Below are positions 1-5,921 of a stretch of 13,895 nt of DNA, piece after piece. The notes beneath the pieces are model-generated. The model was not told the origin of the DNA, did no database searches, and was given only the letters and a program-made list of their open reading frames with translations. Source of the stretch: an uncultured Collinsella sp. (GTDB lineage Bacteria > Actinomycetota > Coriobacteriia > Coriobacteriales > Coriobacteriaceae); contig URAD01000035.1 in NCBI GenBank assembly GCA_900545745.1, positions 1-13,895 of the forward strand, in the 5' to 3' direction. Numbering within the stretch: the stretch's first letter is position 1; each line of letters opens with the position of its first letter. The translations under genes and the position numbers were made by a program.

Positions 1-19
1 CAACAGAGAGGAAACTACC

Positions 20-205
20 ATGGCTCATCCCGTAATTGATGCCGACGAGTGCATCGCTTGTGGCGTTTGCGTCGACTCCTGCCCCGCTGGCGTTCTGGAG
101 CTCCAGGACGTCGCTACCGTCGCTGACGAGGATTCCTGCGTCGCCTGTGGCGCTTGCCAGGACGCTTGCCCCGCCGGCGCGATCACCGAGATCGTCGAGG
201 AGTAA
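20..205 (+). CDS. 2[4Fe-4S] ferredoxin, clostridial type
   Basis: A 61-residue soluble electron carrier with two complete [4Fe-4S] motifs. The first has Cys11, Cys14, Cys17 and Cys21; the second has Cys40, Cys43, Cys46 and Cys50. Each is CxxCxxCxxxCP, so both clusters should be 4Fe-4S, and the internal duplication is typical of this family. The length is normal and the protein is acidic. Such ferredoxins pass low-potential electrons between pyruvate:ferredoxin oxidoreductase, hydrogenases and related enzymes in anaerobes. The partner here cannot be read from the window. The ATG at 20 has a purine-rich GAGAGGAAA just upstream. The gene stands alone in the visible sequence and ends about 45 bases before a strong terminator. 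Only 19 upstream bases are available, so an upstream operon partner cannot be excluded. Confidence 0.95.
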   Translation: MAHPVIDADECIACGVCVDSCPAGVLELQDVATVADEDSCVACGACQDACPAGAITEIVEE

Positions 206-244
206 CAACTCCCCCACTTGCACACTCACAAGTACACCGTGCAC

Positions 245-286
245 AAAAAAGGAGGCCTCCGCATCGCCGCGGAGGCCTCCTTTTGC
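245..286. terminator. Bidirectional intrinsic terminator between ferredoxin and niaR
   Basis: A perfect 12-bp stem, GGAGGCCTCCGC (251-262) with GCGGAGGCCTCC (269-280), closes a 6-base loop. It is preceded by AAAAAA (245-250) and followed by TTTT (281-284), so each strand gives a GC-rich hairpin followed by a U tract. The ferredoxin (plus) and the nad operon (minus, ending at 298) converge on it, so it can stop both. Confidence 0.9.
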
Positions 287-297
287 ATTCGTCGTTA

Positions 298-843
298 CTA
301 GGACAGGTCATCTTCGTAGGGCATTAGGTCTGCCAGATAGCCCTTCTCCTTGAGCATGGCCTCGATCTCGTCGAGGGTTTGCTCGTCTTCTGCCGCAATG
401 CGGTGGAAGTGATAGCCGCTGGTTACCGTCAGCAGCGGAAAGCTCTTACCGCTCTCGATATCGTGCAGGTAGCGCTCAACATCGCGACGATTGCGGATGT
501 CCAGGTCGGCCGTGATCTTGCCGTACACGCGGTGGTTGACGATCACGTTGAGCACGGCGCCGCCCGCGTCGACGATGCTCGTGAGCTCATCGCCCGCTTG
601 CTCCACGCCGTGGCGAACCTTGACCAGACGCGTGGGCACAGCCGGGCTGCTCGCCGCCTCCTGTAGTACATAGCCGCGATTGGTGGCGACGATATCGTGC
701 CCGTCGGCGCGCAGCAGGGCGATGTCCTGCACCACGACCTGACGGCTCACGCCCACCTCGCGGGCAAGCGCACTGCCCGAGACAGGATCTTTGGCGCTCT
801 CGAGCACGGCCATGATGGCACGGCGACGCTCGCGGGCGTCCAT
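298..843 (-). CDS. niaR: NiaR-type transcriptional repressor of NAD biosynthesis (HTH + 3H domain)
   Basis: This is a 181-residue regulator. Residues about 5-60 form a winged helix-turn-helix of the HTH_11 type, with GSALAREVGVSRQVVVQDI as the recognition region. Residues about 72-170 form a 3H domain. His78, Glu86, His104, His145 and His147 sit in the expected motifs (RHGVEQAGDE, NHRVYG, GYHFHRI). The set HxxxxxxxE plus HxH matches the metal-binding set I recall for the Thermotoga maritima homologue. NiaR (YrxA) represses NAD synthesis or niacin uptake genes when nicotinic acid is plentiful. It is the last gene of nadABC-niaR, and its ATG overlaps the nadC stop by one base (TAATG), so translation is probably coupled and the gene autoregulated. 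The likely target is the palindrome at 4207-4250. The family call is firm; the ligand and the target are inferred. Confidence 0.93.
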   Translation of the reverse strand: MDARERRRAIMAVLESAKDPVSGSALAREVGVSRQVVVQDIALLRADGHDIVATNRGYVLQEAASSPAVPTRLVKVRHGVEQAGDELTSIVDAGGAVLNVIVNHRVYGKITADLDIRNRRDVERYLHDIESGKSFPLLTVTSGYHFHRIAAEDEQTLDEIEAMLKEKGYLADLMPYEDDLS

Positions 844-1703
844 TATTTACCGTCCAGCAGACGCAGGTGCTTGAGCGAGAGGTCGAGAATCGGCGCAGAA
901 TGCGTCAGCGCCCCCGAGCTGATAAAGTCAACGCCCAGGTCGGCAAGCGCGCGGATATTGCTGGCGTCCACATTGCCCGAGCACTCGGTCTTGGCGCGAC
1001 CGGCGATAAGCTCGATAGCGGCGGCCATGTCGTCGTGGGTCATGTTGTCGAACATGATGATATCGGCGCCGGCCTCAACTGCCTCGCGCACCATATCCAG
1101 GTTCTCGCACTCAATCTCGACCGTCGTGGTAAACGACGCATGGGCGCGCGCCATCTCAATCGCGCGTGCCACGCCACCGGCGGCGTCGATGTGGTTGTCC
1201 TTGAGCATGACGGCAGTCGACAGGTTATAGCGGTGGTTGCTGCCACCGCCGATCTCGACCGCGGCCTTCTCGAAGACGCGCATGCCCGGCGTGGTCTTGC
1301 GCGTGTCGACAAGCACGGTCTTGGTGCCCACGAGCGCAGCCGCCATCCGATGCGTGTAAGTAGCGATACCGCTCATGCGCTGCAGGTAGTTGAGCGCCAC
1401 GCGCTCGCCCGAAAGCAGCACGCGCGCGTCGCCGCGCACCTGGCCCACGTGATCGCCGGCGTGCACCTCGTCGCCATCCGAGACATCGAACAACACGGAG
1501 CTCTGCGGATCCAGCAGCTCAAAGGTGCGGGCGAATACGTCCAGGCCGGCGATAATGCCGTCGGCCTTGGCGATGAGCTCAACGGTAGCGGGGCGCGCCG
1601 TGGGGCACACGCTCGCCGTACTCACGTCCTCAAACGTGATGTCCTCGCGCAGAGCCTGCAAAATCAGATCATCGACGACGAGCTTCATGGTAATGGGATT
1701 CAT
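843..1703 (-). CDS. nadC: Nicotinate-nucleotide pyrophosphorylase (quinolinate phosphoribosyltransferase)
   Basis: A 286-residue cytosolic enzyme that converts quinolinate and PRPP to nicotinate mononucleotide, CO2 and pyrophosphate, the third step of de novo NAD synthesis. The length is normal for the family. An N-terminal alpha/beta domain (about 1-115) is followed by the barrel. Visible signatures are ER (100-101), DTRKTTPG (133-140), GGGSNHRYN (152-160), Lys168 and His171 in MLKDNH, Glu197 and Glu200 in EIECEN, FDN (218-220) and SGN (242-244); these line the quinolinate and phosphoribosyl sites. The ATG at 1703 has GGAGGAG 6 bases upstream, inside the nadB tail. A second in-frame ATG at residue 6 has no comparable site. 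The nadB stop lies 3 bases upstream, and the nadC stop overlaps the niaR start. Confidence 0.97.
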   Translation of the reverse strand: MNPITMKLVVDDLILQALREDITFEDVSTASVCPTARPATVELIAKADGIIAGLDVFARTFELLDPQSSVLFDVSDGDEVHAGDHVGQVRGDARVLLSGERVALNYLQRMSGIATYTHRMAAALVGTKTVLVDTRKTTPGMRVFEKAAVEIGGGSNHRYNLSTAVMLKDNHIDAAGGVARAIEMARAHASFTTTVEIECENLDMVREAVEAGADIIMFDNMTHDDMAAAIELIAGRAKTECSGNVDASNIRALADLGVDFISSGALTHSAPILDLSLKHLRLLDGK

Positions 1704-1706
1704 GGT

Positions 1707-3083
1707 CTACTCCTCCACGGCCTGCGTGCCGGCGGCACGGGCCAAATCATCGATTGCCAGGGGGTCGGCGCTCAGGGCGCGGTGACGCCCGTCAAGCGCG
1801 GGCTCACCGGCCTGCTCCACGGCCAGCGACTCGCCGGTGCGCATGTACCACGCGGCGCGGCGGCCCCAAACCAGAGACTCGAGCAGGCTGTTAGAAGCCA
1901 GGCGGTTCTTGCCGTGCACGCCATTGCAGGCCGTCTCGCCGGCGGCGTAGAGCTCGGGCATCGAGGTGCGGCCGTCCTTGTCGACCCATACGCCGCCCAT
2001 AAAGTAGTGCTGCGTGGGTGTGACGGGAATGGGCTCGTCCAGGATGTCGCGGCCGTCCTCCAGGCAGCGCGCGCGGATATTGGCAAAGTGCCCGGTCACC
2101 ACGTCGCGCTCGACGGGGGCAAAGCTCAGCCACTCGTGCTCGGTGCCGTCCTGCTTCATCTGCTCGCGGATGGCGGCGGCGACAACGTCGCGCGGCTGCA
2201 GCTCGTCGGTAAAACGCTTGCCGGCGGCATTGAGCAGAATCGCGCCCTCACCGCGGCAGCTTTCGCTGATTAGGAACGTGCGGCCCGGCTGCGGCGAGAA
2301 CAGACCCGTGGGGTGGATCTGCACGTAGTCCAGGTGCTCCATCGTGATGCCGTGCTCCTGCGCGATGTAGCAGGCGTCACCGGTGAGCTGCGGGTAGTTG
2401 GTCGAGTGGTCGTACACGCCACCGATACCGCCCGTTGCCCACAGCGTGTGGCGGGCATGGATCTTAAACGGCTCGCCGGCATGCACGCCCTCGGCGGCGT
2501 TTGCCAGCTCGTCGGCGGGACGAACCGAGTTGTCCTCATCCACGGCGACGGCGACGACGCCGGTGCACACCGTGGCGTCATCGCGCTCGGCGGTCAGGAT
2601 GTCGGTCATGGCAACGTGTTCGAGAATCTGCACGTTGTCCAGCTTGCGGACAGCCTGGAGCAACTTGGTCGTAATCTCCTTGCCCGTAACATCGGCATGG
2701 AAGGCGATGCGCGGGCGGCTGTGCGCGCCCTCGCGGGTAAAGTCGAGGCTGCCGTCGGCCTTGCGCTCAAAGTCCACGCCCATCGCCAGCAGGTCGTTGA
2801 TGACCGAGCGGCTCGAGCGGATCATAATGTCTACGCTCTCGCGGCGGTTCTCGTAGTGACCGGCGTGCATGGTGTCCTCAAAGAAGGCATCGTAGTCCGA
2901 GCCCTCGGGCAGCACGCAGATGCCGCCCTGCGCGAGCATCGAATCGCACTCGTCGACCGCACCCTTGGAGAGCATGATCACGCGCGTGCTCGTCGGCAGA
3001 TTGAGAGCCGCATACAGGCCCGCCACGCCGCAGCCGGCAATGACGACATCGCACTCCATGTCGGGGTATTGCTTAGTTTCCAC
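1707..3083 (-). CDS. nadB: L-aspartate oxidase (FAD-dependent), GTG start
   Basis: This flavoprotein oxidises L-aspartate to iminoaspartate, which NadA uses next. In anaerobes fumarate rather than oxygen is the likely electron acceptor. The predicted 458 residues show the FAD fold GCGVAG (17-22), SMLAQGG (48-54), EGAHSRPRI (118-126), ATGGIGG (216-222), IHPT (256-259), RGEGA (277-281), ELQPRD (294-299), HYFMGG (359-364) and GETACNGVHG from 382 on. I place the start at the GTG at 3083. It has AAGGGAGAGGA just upstream and leaves 8 residues before the first beta strand, as in other NadB proteins. An in-frame ATG at 3128 would add 15 residues but lacks a ribosome site and lies in a hairpin. The C-terminal helical domain of the roughly 540-residue E. 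coli enzyme is largely missing. The family also includes fumarate reductase, but the operon settles the role. Confidence 0.93.
   Translation of the reverse strand: METKQYPDMECDVVIAGCGVAGLYAALNLPTSTRVIMLSKGAVDECDSMLAQGGICVLPEGSDYDAFFEDTMHAGHYENRRESVDIMIRSSRSVINDLLAMGVDFERKADGSLDFTREGAHSRPRIAFHADVTGKEITTKLLQAVRKLDNVQILEHVAMTDILTAERDDATVCTGVVAVAVDEDNSVRPADELANAAEGVHAGEPFKIHARHTLWATGGIGGVYDHSTNYPQLTGDACYIAQEHGITMEHLDYVQIHPTGLFSPQPGRTFLISESCRGEGAILLNAAGKRFTDELQPRDVVAAAIREQMKQDGTEHEWLSFAPVERDVVTGHFANIRARCLEDGRDILDEPIPVTPTQHYFMGGVWVDKDGRTSMPELYAAGETACNGVHGKNRLASNSLLESLVWGRRAAWYMRTGESLAVEQAGEPALDGRHRALSADPLAIDDLARAAGTQAVEE
1710..1716 (-). promoter_or_regulatory. Ribosome binding site of nadC
   Basis: GGAGGAG on the minus strand lies inside the last nadB codons, 6 bases before the ATG at 1703. 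It fixes the nadC start in preference to the ATG at residue 6. Confidence 0.75.
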
Positions 3084-3088
3084 AGGAA

Positions 3089-3099
3089 TCCTCTCCCTT
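3089..3099 (-). promoter_or_regulatory. Ribosome binding site that decides the nadB start
   Basis: The minus strand reads AAGGGAGAGGA here, ending 5 bases before the GTG at 3081-3083. No comparable site precedes the in-frame ATG at 3126-3128. I therefore chose the GTG. Confidence 0.7.
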
Positions 3100-3108
3100 G
3101 TAATGTGG

Positions 3109-3129
3109 CATAAGGGATGGTCCCTCATG
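3109..3129. repeat. Small hairpin in the nadA-nadB gap
   Basis: CATAAGGGA (3109-3117) and TCCCTCATG (3121-3129) pair around a 3-base loop with one wobble position (8 of 9 Watson-Crick). There is no U tract, so it is not a terminator. It lies between the nadA stop and the nadB ribosome site, and could affect mRNA processing or the relative yield of the two enzymes. Confidence 0.5.
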
Positions 3130-3139
3130 TCATATTGGC

Positions 3140-4165
3140 TTAGCGCGCCGCGTACTCGAGCATGCGGTCGAGTGTGAGCTTAGCCTGGTCGGCGGCCTCG
3201 TCCGACACGCCAATCTGCACCTCGCCCTCTCCCGTCTCCAGGCAGCGCACGAGCTTTTCGAGCGTGATGAGATCCATGTTGACGCAGGTGGGCTGCACCG
3301 CGGGGAAGTAGAACTTTTTGCCGGTGCCCTGGCAGCGGCGCTCGAGCTCGTAGAGCACGCCGCGGACCGTCACGATGATGAACTCGCTGGCGTCCGACTC
3401 CTCGGCATACTTGATGATGCCGGCGGTGGAGCCGATGTAGTCGGCCTCGGCCAACACGTCGGCCTTGCACTCGGGGTGCGCCAGTACGAGCGCGTCGGGA
3501 TGTGCCTCCTGCGCATCGACGATCTGCTCGACGGTGATGATGTGGTGGCGCGGGCAGTAGCCCTTGTTAAGCAGGACGTGCTTTTGCGGCACCTGCTCGG
3601 CTACGAAGCGACCGAGGTTTTGGTCGGGAATGAACAGGACGTGCTGCTGCGGCAGCTCGGACACGATCTTGACAGCGTTGGAGCTGGTGACGCACACATC
3701 ACTCCAGCTCTTGATCTCGACTGTGGAGTTGACGTAGCAGACGACAGCCAGGTCGTCGCCGTACTCGGCGCGGGCGGCGTCGACCGTCTCGCGCTTGACC
3801 ATGTGCGCCATGGGGCAGTCCGCGCCCGGCTCGGGCAGCAGCACGGTCTTGGTGGGGTTGAGCAGCTTGGCGCTCTCGCCCATAAACTCCACGCCGCACA
3901 GCACGATAGTCTGCTGCGGCAGGCTCTTGGCGAGCTTTGCCAGGTAGAAGCTGTCGCCGACGTAATCGGCCACAGCCTGGACCTCGGGTGCCACGTAATA
4001 GTGTGCCAGGATCACCGCGTCGCGTTTGGTTTTAAGTTGTTGAATGGCCTCGACGAGCTCTGCGGGCACCAATGCCGCGCGCTCCGTTGCCGTCGTTGCC
4101 GATGCCAGGCCGGCCGCAATGTCGCGTGCAAGCTCCGATGCATCCATGTTCGCGCTCTGTGCCAT
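3140..4165 (-). CDS. nadA: Quinolinate synthase A ([4Fe-4S] enzyme)
   Basis: This enzyme condenses iminoaspartate with dihydroxyacetone phosphate to give quinolinate. The 341-residue product has the triplicated NadA fold. Numbered from the ATG at 4165, the three likely cluster cysteines are Cys117 (GADCPM), Cys204 (GYCPRH) and Cys294 (QPTCVN). Their spacing of 87 and 90 is close to that of E. coli NadA (113, 200, 297). Other signatures are ILAHYYV, DSFYLAK, VCYVNSTVEIK, IPDQNLGR and HPEC. I prefer the ATG at 4165, since GAGAGGGG lies at a good distance; a TTG at 4168 would add one residue. It is the first gene of nadABC-niaR and is read from the promoter at 4201-4229. Its oxygen-sensitive cluster suits an anaerobe. 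Confidence 0.97.
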   Translation of the reverse strand: MAQSANMDASELARDIAAGLASATTATERAALVPAELVEAIQQLKTKRDAVILAHYYVAPEVQAVADYVGDSFYLAKLAKSLPQQTIVLCGVEFMGESAKLLNPTKTVLLPEPGADCPMAHMVKRETVDAARAEYGDDLAVVCYVNSTVEIKSWSDVCVTSSNAVKIVSELPQQHVLFIPDQNLGRFVAEQVPQKHVLLNKGYCPRHHIITVEQIVDAQEAHPDALVLAHPECKADVLAEADYIGSTAGIIKYAEESDASEFIIVTVRGVLYELERRCQGTGKKFYFPAVQPTCVNMDLITLEKLVRCLETGEGEVQIGVSDEAADQAKLTLDRMLEYAAR

Positions 4166-4200
4166 CAAGGCCCCTCTCTTTTGGCGAATCTTGGGGCTTT

Positions 4201-4229
4201 AGTATGACACCTAGGTTTACAGCTGACAA
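4201..4229 (-). promoter_or_regulatory. Promoter of the nadABC-niaR operon
   Basis: On the minus strand, -35 TTGTCA (plus 4224-4229; 5 of 6 consensus) is followed by a 17-bp spacer and -10 CATACT (plus 4201-4206; 4 of 6). The spacing is ideal, and the predicted transcript would start near 4194, giving a leader of about 30 bases before the nadA ATG. The -35 and the spacer lie wholly inside the inverted repeat at 4207-4250, which fits repression by promoter occlusion. Confidence 0.7.
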
Positions 4230-4250
4230 GACAGCTGTAAACCTAGGTGT
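4207..4250. promoter_or_regulatory. Long perfect palindrome, probable NiaR operator
   Basis: The arms ACACCTAGGTTTACAGCTG (4207-4225) and its exact complement (4232-4250) flank a 6-base spacer, ACAAGA. The 19-bp arms contain four self-complementary hexamers: CCTAGG, CAGCTG, CAGCTG and CCTAGG. Their centres are 10, 12 and 10 bp apart, roughly one helical turn each. It starts directly upstream of the -10 box and covers the -35. No U tract follows on either strand, so a terminator role is unlikely. Binding by NiaR is inferred from the regulator gene at the end of the same operon; no site comparison was possible. Confidence 0.75.
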
Positions 4251-4407
4251 AAAGTTGAAATAAAGATTCGATCATGCGGCAGGCCCATTTTCGAACTGGC
4301 AAACTGAGGATAGCCGAGCTCTCGATAGCGTAGGAGGCATCTTTGGACGGCCGCCGCGCATGGTCGACGGCATGCCCGCCAGGCAATCGCTCGCCGGCGC
4401 CAATCCG

Positions 4408-4983
4408 CTACAGTGGAGCAGCCGCCGGGGTCAGCTGCTTGATATAGGCCCACATGCGCTGCTTGGCCGCTTTGTCGGTCAGCGCCGCCTCAAAGCCATC
4501 GAGCGCGAGCACGCGGCGGCCCTGCACATGGGCGATCAGACCGGGCTTGAGCATGGCGGTGTCGAAGTCATCAATCGCCACGAGCATATCGGCGTAAGTT
4601 TCGCGCATGACATCGGCCGCGCTGTTGTCGAGCAGTAGCACCGCCTCGGGGTCCAAGGCCTCAAGCGCCTCGCGGAACAGGTCGCACGGCAGGGCGTGGC
4701 CCACCGTCACAACTCCGTCGCCCGCGCCAGCAACACTCGCCAGCACACAAAAATCTTCGGGCGCGTAACCGATTGCCCCGAGCGCCTTGCGCAATGCGGC
4801 ACCATCCGCGCCGGCGGCAAGTTCGCCGCCCGAGCGCTCGGCCTCATCCAAATCACCTTTAACCAGTACGATCGGCGAGCACGCGTTGCCCGCGATACGC
4901 ACGCCACGGGCCGCAAGCGATGCAAGCTCCTGCTCGGCCGCTTGGGCGATGGCTTCTTTTTTCTGGCTTTGTGACGTGGACAT
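4408..4983 (-). CDS. Degenerate uracil-DNA-glycosylase-like protein of unknown function
   Basis: The 191-residue product is not a clear family member by eye, but its order of elements resembles type 4 or type 5 uracil-DNA glycosylases. These are a core strand (PIVLVKGDLDEAE, 37-49), LRKALGAIGY (64-73, like the LLD.ML.AIGL helix), LDPEAVLLLDNSAADVM (110-126, like the P..IV.LG..A..LL strand) and LDGFEAALTDKAAKQRMWAYIK (161-182, like HP..LLRNP..K...W.DL). The catalytic GEAPG becomes VKGDL and the HP motif becomes DG. The four iron-sulfur cysteines are not evident. It may be an inactive, structural or regulatory relative. The start at 4983 follows GGAGAG. A longer start at 5013 overlaps a TATAAT box and is less likely. 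It is a single gene, divergent from trxA and upstream of the nad promoter but not in that operon. Confidence 0.6.
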   Translation of the reverse strand: MSTSQSQKKEAIAQAAEQELASLAARGVRIAGNACSPIVLVKGDLDEAERSGGELAAGADGAALRKALGAIGYAPEDFCVLASVAGAGDGVVTVGHALPCDLFREALEALDPEAVLLLDNSAADVMRETYADMLVAIDDFDTAMLKPGLIAHVQGRRVLALDGFEAALTDKAAKQRMWAYIKQLTPAAAPL

Positions 4984-5011
4984 GTGCTCTCCAATCGCTT
5001 GCGTGCCCACC

Positions 5012-5017
5012 ATTATA
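5012..5017 (-). promoter_or_regulatory. Possible -10 box for the UDG-like gene
   Basis: The minus strand reads TATAAT here, a perfect -10, about 28 bases upstream of the chosen start at 4983. No good -35 lies 16 to 18 bp upstream (best ACCACT), so the call is weak. The box overlaps the ATG at 5013, which argues against that start. Confidence 0.35.
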
Positions 5018-5119
5018 TAAAAGAGCCGCCCGTGAGTGGTTGCTTTGCGGACCGTTGGGTATAAGCACGGTCGTACTGAGTTTTACGCGGCCGAGCCGCG
5101 TCGCATTATGGAGGTCACC

Positions 5120-5440
5120 ATGGCTGACATTAAGCAGATTACCCCCGAGAACTTCGATTCCGTCGTTAGCGACAACCTTCCCGTACTGGTTGATTTTTGG
5201 GCGCCCTGGTGCGGGCCCTGCCGATCGCTCTCGCCCATCGTGGACGAGGTAGCCGACGAGCTGGCCGGCAAGCTTGCCGTTGCCAAGTGCAACGTCGACG
5301 ACAACCAAGACCTGGCCATGAAGTTTGGCGTCATGAGCATCCCCACGCTGATTGTCTTTAAGAACGGCGAGGAGGTCGACCGCTCGGTCGGCGCGCTACC
5401 CAAGGCAAGGCTGCAGGCATTGCTGGAGAAGCACCTGTAA
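5120..5440 (+). CDS. trxA: Thioredoxin
   Basis: A 106-residue thioredoxin. It carries the redox site WCGPC (Cys31 and Cys34), the buried Asp25 in VDFWAPW and the cis-proline loop SIPT (Pro75). It reduces protein disulfides with electrons from thioredoxin reductase, which is not in this window. The length is typical and there is no signal peptide, so the protein is cytosolic. The start is the ATG at 5120, with GGAGGT at 5110-5115. The same frame is open further upstream to an ATG at 5036, but those residues have no ribosome site and are not thioredoxin-like. It is transcribed away from the UDG-like gene. A TATAAG at 5060-5065 could be its -10, but no convincing -35 is present. An intrinsic terminator follows about 120 bases downstream. 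Confidence 0.96.
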   Translation: MADIKQITPENFDSVVSDNLPVLVDFWAPWCGPCRSLSPIVDEVADELAGKLAVAKCNVDDNQDLAMKFGVMSIPTLIVFKNGEEVDRSVGALPKARLQALLEKHL

Positions 5441-5561
5441 TACGCTGGTTACATTTTGGCGTCCTGCCACCGTCCATGAGCGCTTTTGCACCGCTCGCCG
5501 GACTTCTGGATACACCGCGTGCGACCACGGATAGTATGGTAAATACAAACAGCCCCCAGTG

Positions 5562-5598
5562 AACGGGTGCGGGTCACACAGACTCGCACCCGTTTTCT
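5562..5598 (+). terminator. Intrinsic terminator after trxA
   Basis: AACGGGTGCG (5562-5571) pairs exactly with CGCACCCGTT (5585-5594). The stem extends inward by a G-U, a G-C and a T-A pair, with a 7-base loop, and TTTTCTT follows. It separates trxA from the nickel block. The rest of 5441-5671 holds no convincing gene. GGATAGTATGG at 5529-5539 resembles a -10 region, but its -35 is poor, so a short RNA ending at this hairpin is possible but unsupported. Confidence 0.8.
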
Positions 5599-5671
5599 TA
5601 TGCGGTAGCGCCCCGCGCGGGCGTAGTAGAATCTGAACCACTGGATTGCCCCGAGCATAAGGAGATTTCCC

Positions 5672-5920
5672 ATGCATGACGTCGGAATGAACATGAGCCA
5701 GCTTGCCATGAGCGTCAAGCAGGTCGACGACACCATCGAGCTCGCCCACGAGTGGAGCCATCAGCTGCTGCATGCGACCGAAAATTTTGACATGGAACGC
5801 ATTGGCGCCAAGCTCGAAGCCGCCATGGCCGCACTGCACGAGGCGCATGACGCGCTCGAGGGCTACGAGGAAGCCATCGAGGCTGACCACAACTCCGTCG
5901 GCTCCGTAAAGCTGGTGTAG
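5672..5920 (+). CDS. Small His-rich helical protein in the nikR transcript; possible metal-binding protein
   Basis: An 82-residue protein I do not recognise. AAGGAGA at 5659-5665 gives a strong ribosome site for the ATG at 5672. It is predicted to be almost wholly alpha-helical and acidic, with no signal peptide, membrane segment or cysteine. It has seven His: 2, 26, 30, 34, 56, 59 and 73. His26, His30 and His34 are spaced i, i+4, i+8 on one helix face; His56 and His59 form a second pair. It begins Met-His-Asp, which recalls the N-terminal MHE nickel ligand of HypA, but the HypA zinc finger and length are absent. Its stop is 1 nt before the nikR start, so the two are surely co-translated. A nickel-related role (chaperone, buffer or NikR partner) is an inference from position and His pattern. 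Confidence refers to the gene being real. Confidence 0.8.
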   Translation: MHDVGMNMSQLAMSVKQVDDTIELAHEWSHQLLHATENFDMERIGAKLEAAMAALHEAHDALEGYEEAIEADHNSVGSVKLV

Positions 5921-5921
5921 G

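Noticed and set aside
867..2273. 468-codon open frame on the plus strand opposite nadC and nadB
   Set aside because: It is an antisense shadow of two well-identified genes in GC-rich DNA. Its translation is His, Ala and Gly rich without any domain.
3081..3128. Longer nadB start at the ATG at 3128
   Set aside because: There is no ribosome site, it falls in the 3109-3129 hairpin, and the added residues are unlike NadB. The GTG at 3083 has a strong site.
4207..4250. Palindrome upstream of nadA as an intrinsic terminator
   Set aside because: No U tract follows on either strand, and it overlaps a well-spaced -35 and -10 pair.
5672..5920. Small protein before nikR taken as HypA
   Set aside because: It begins MHD like HypA's MHE, but has no cysteines and so no zinc finger, is too short, and shows no other HypA motif.
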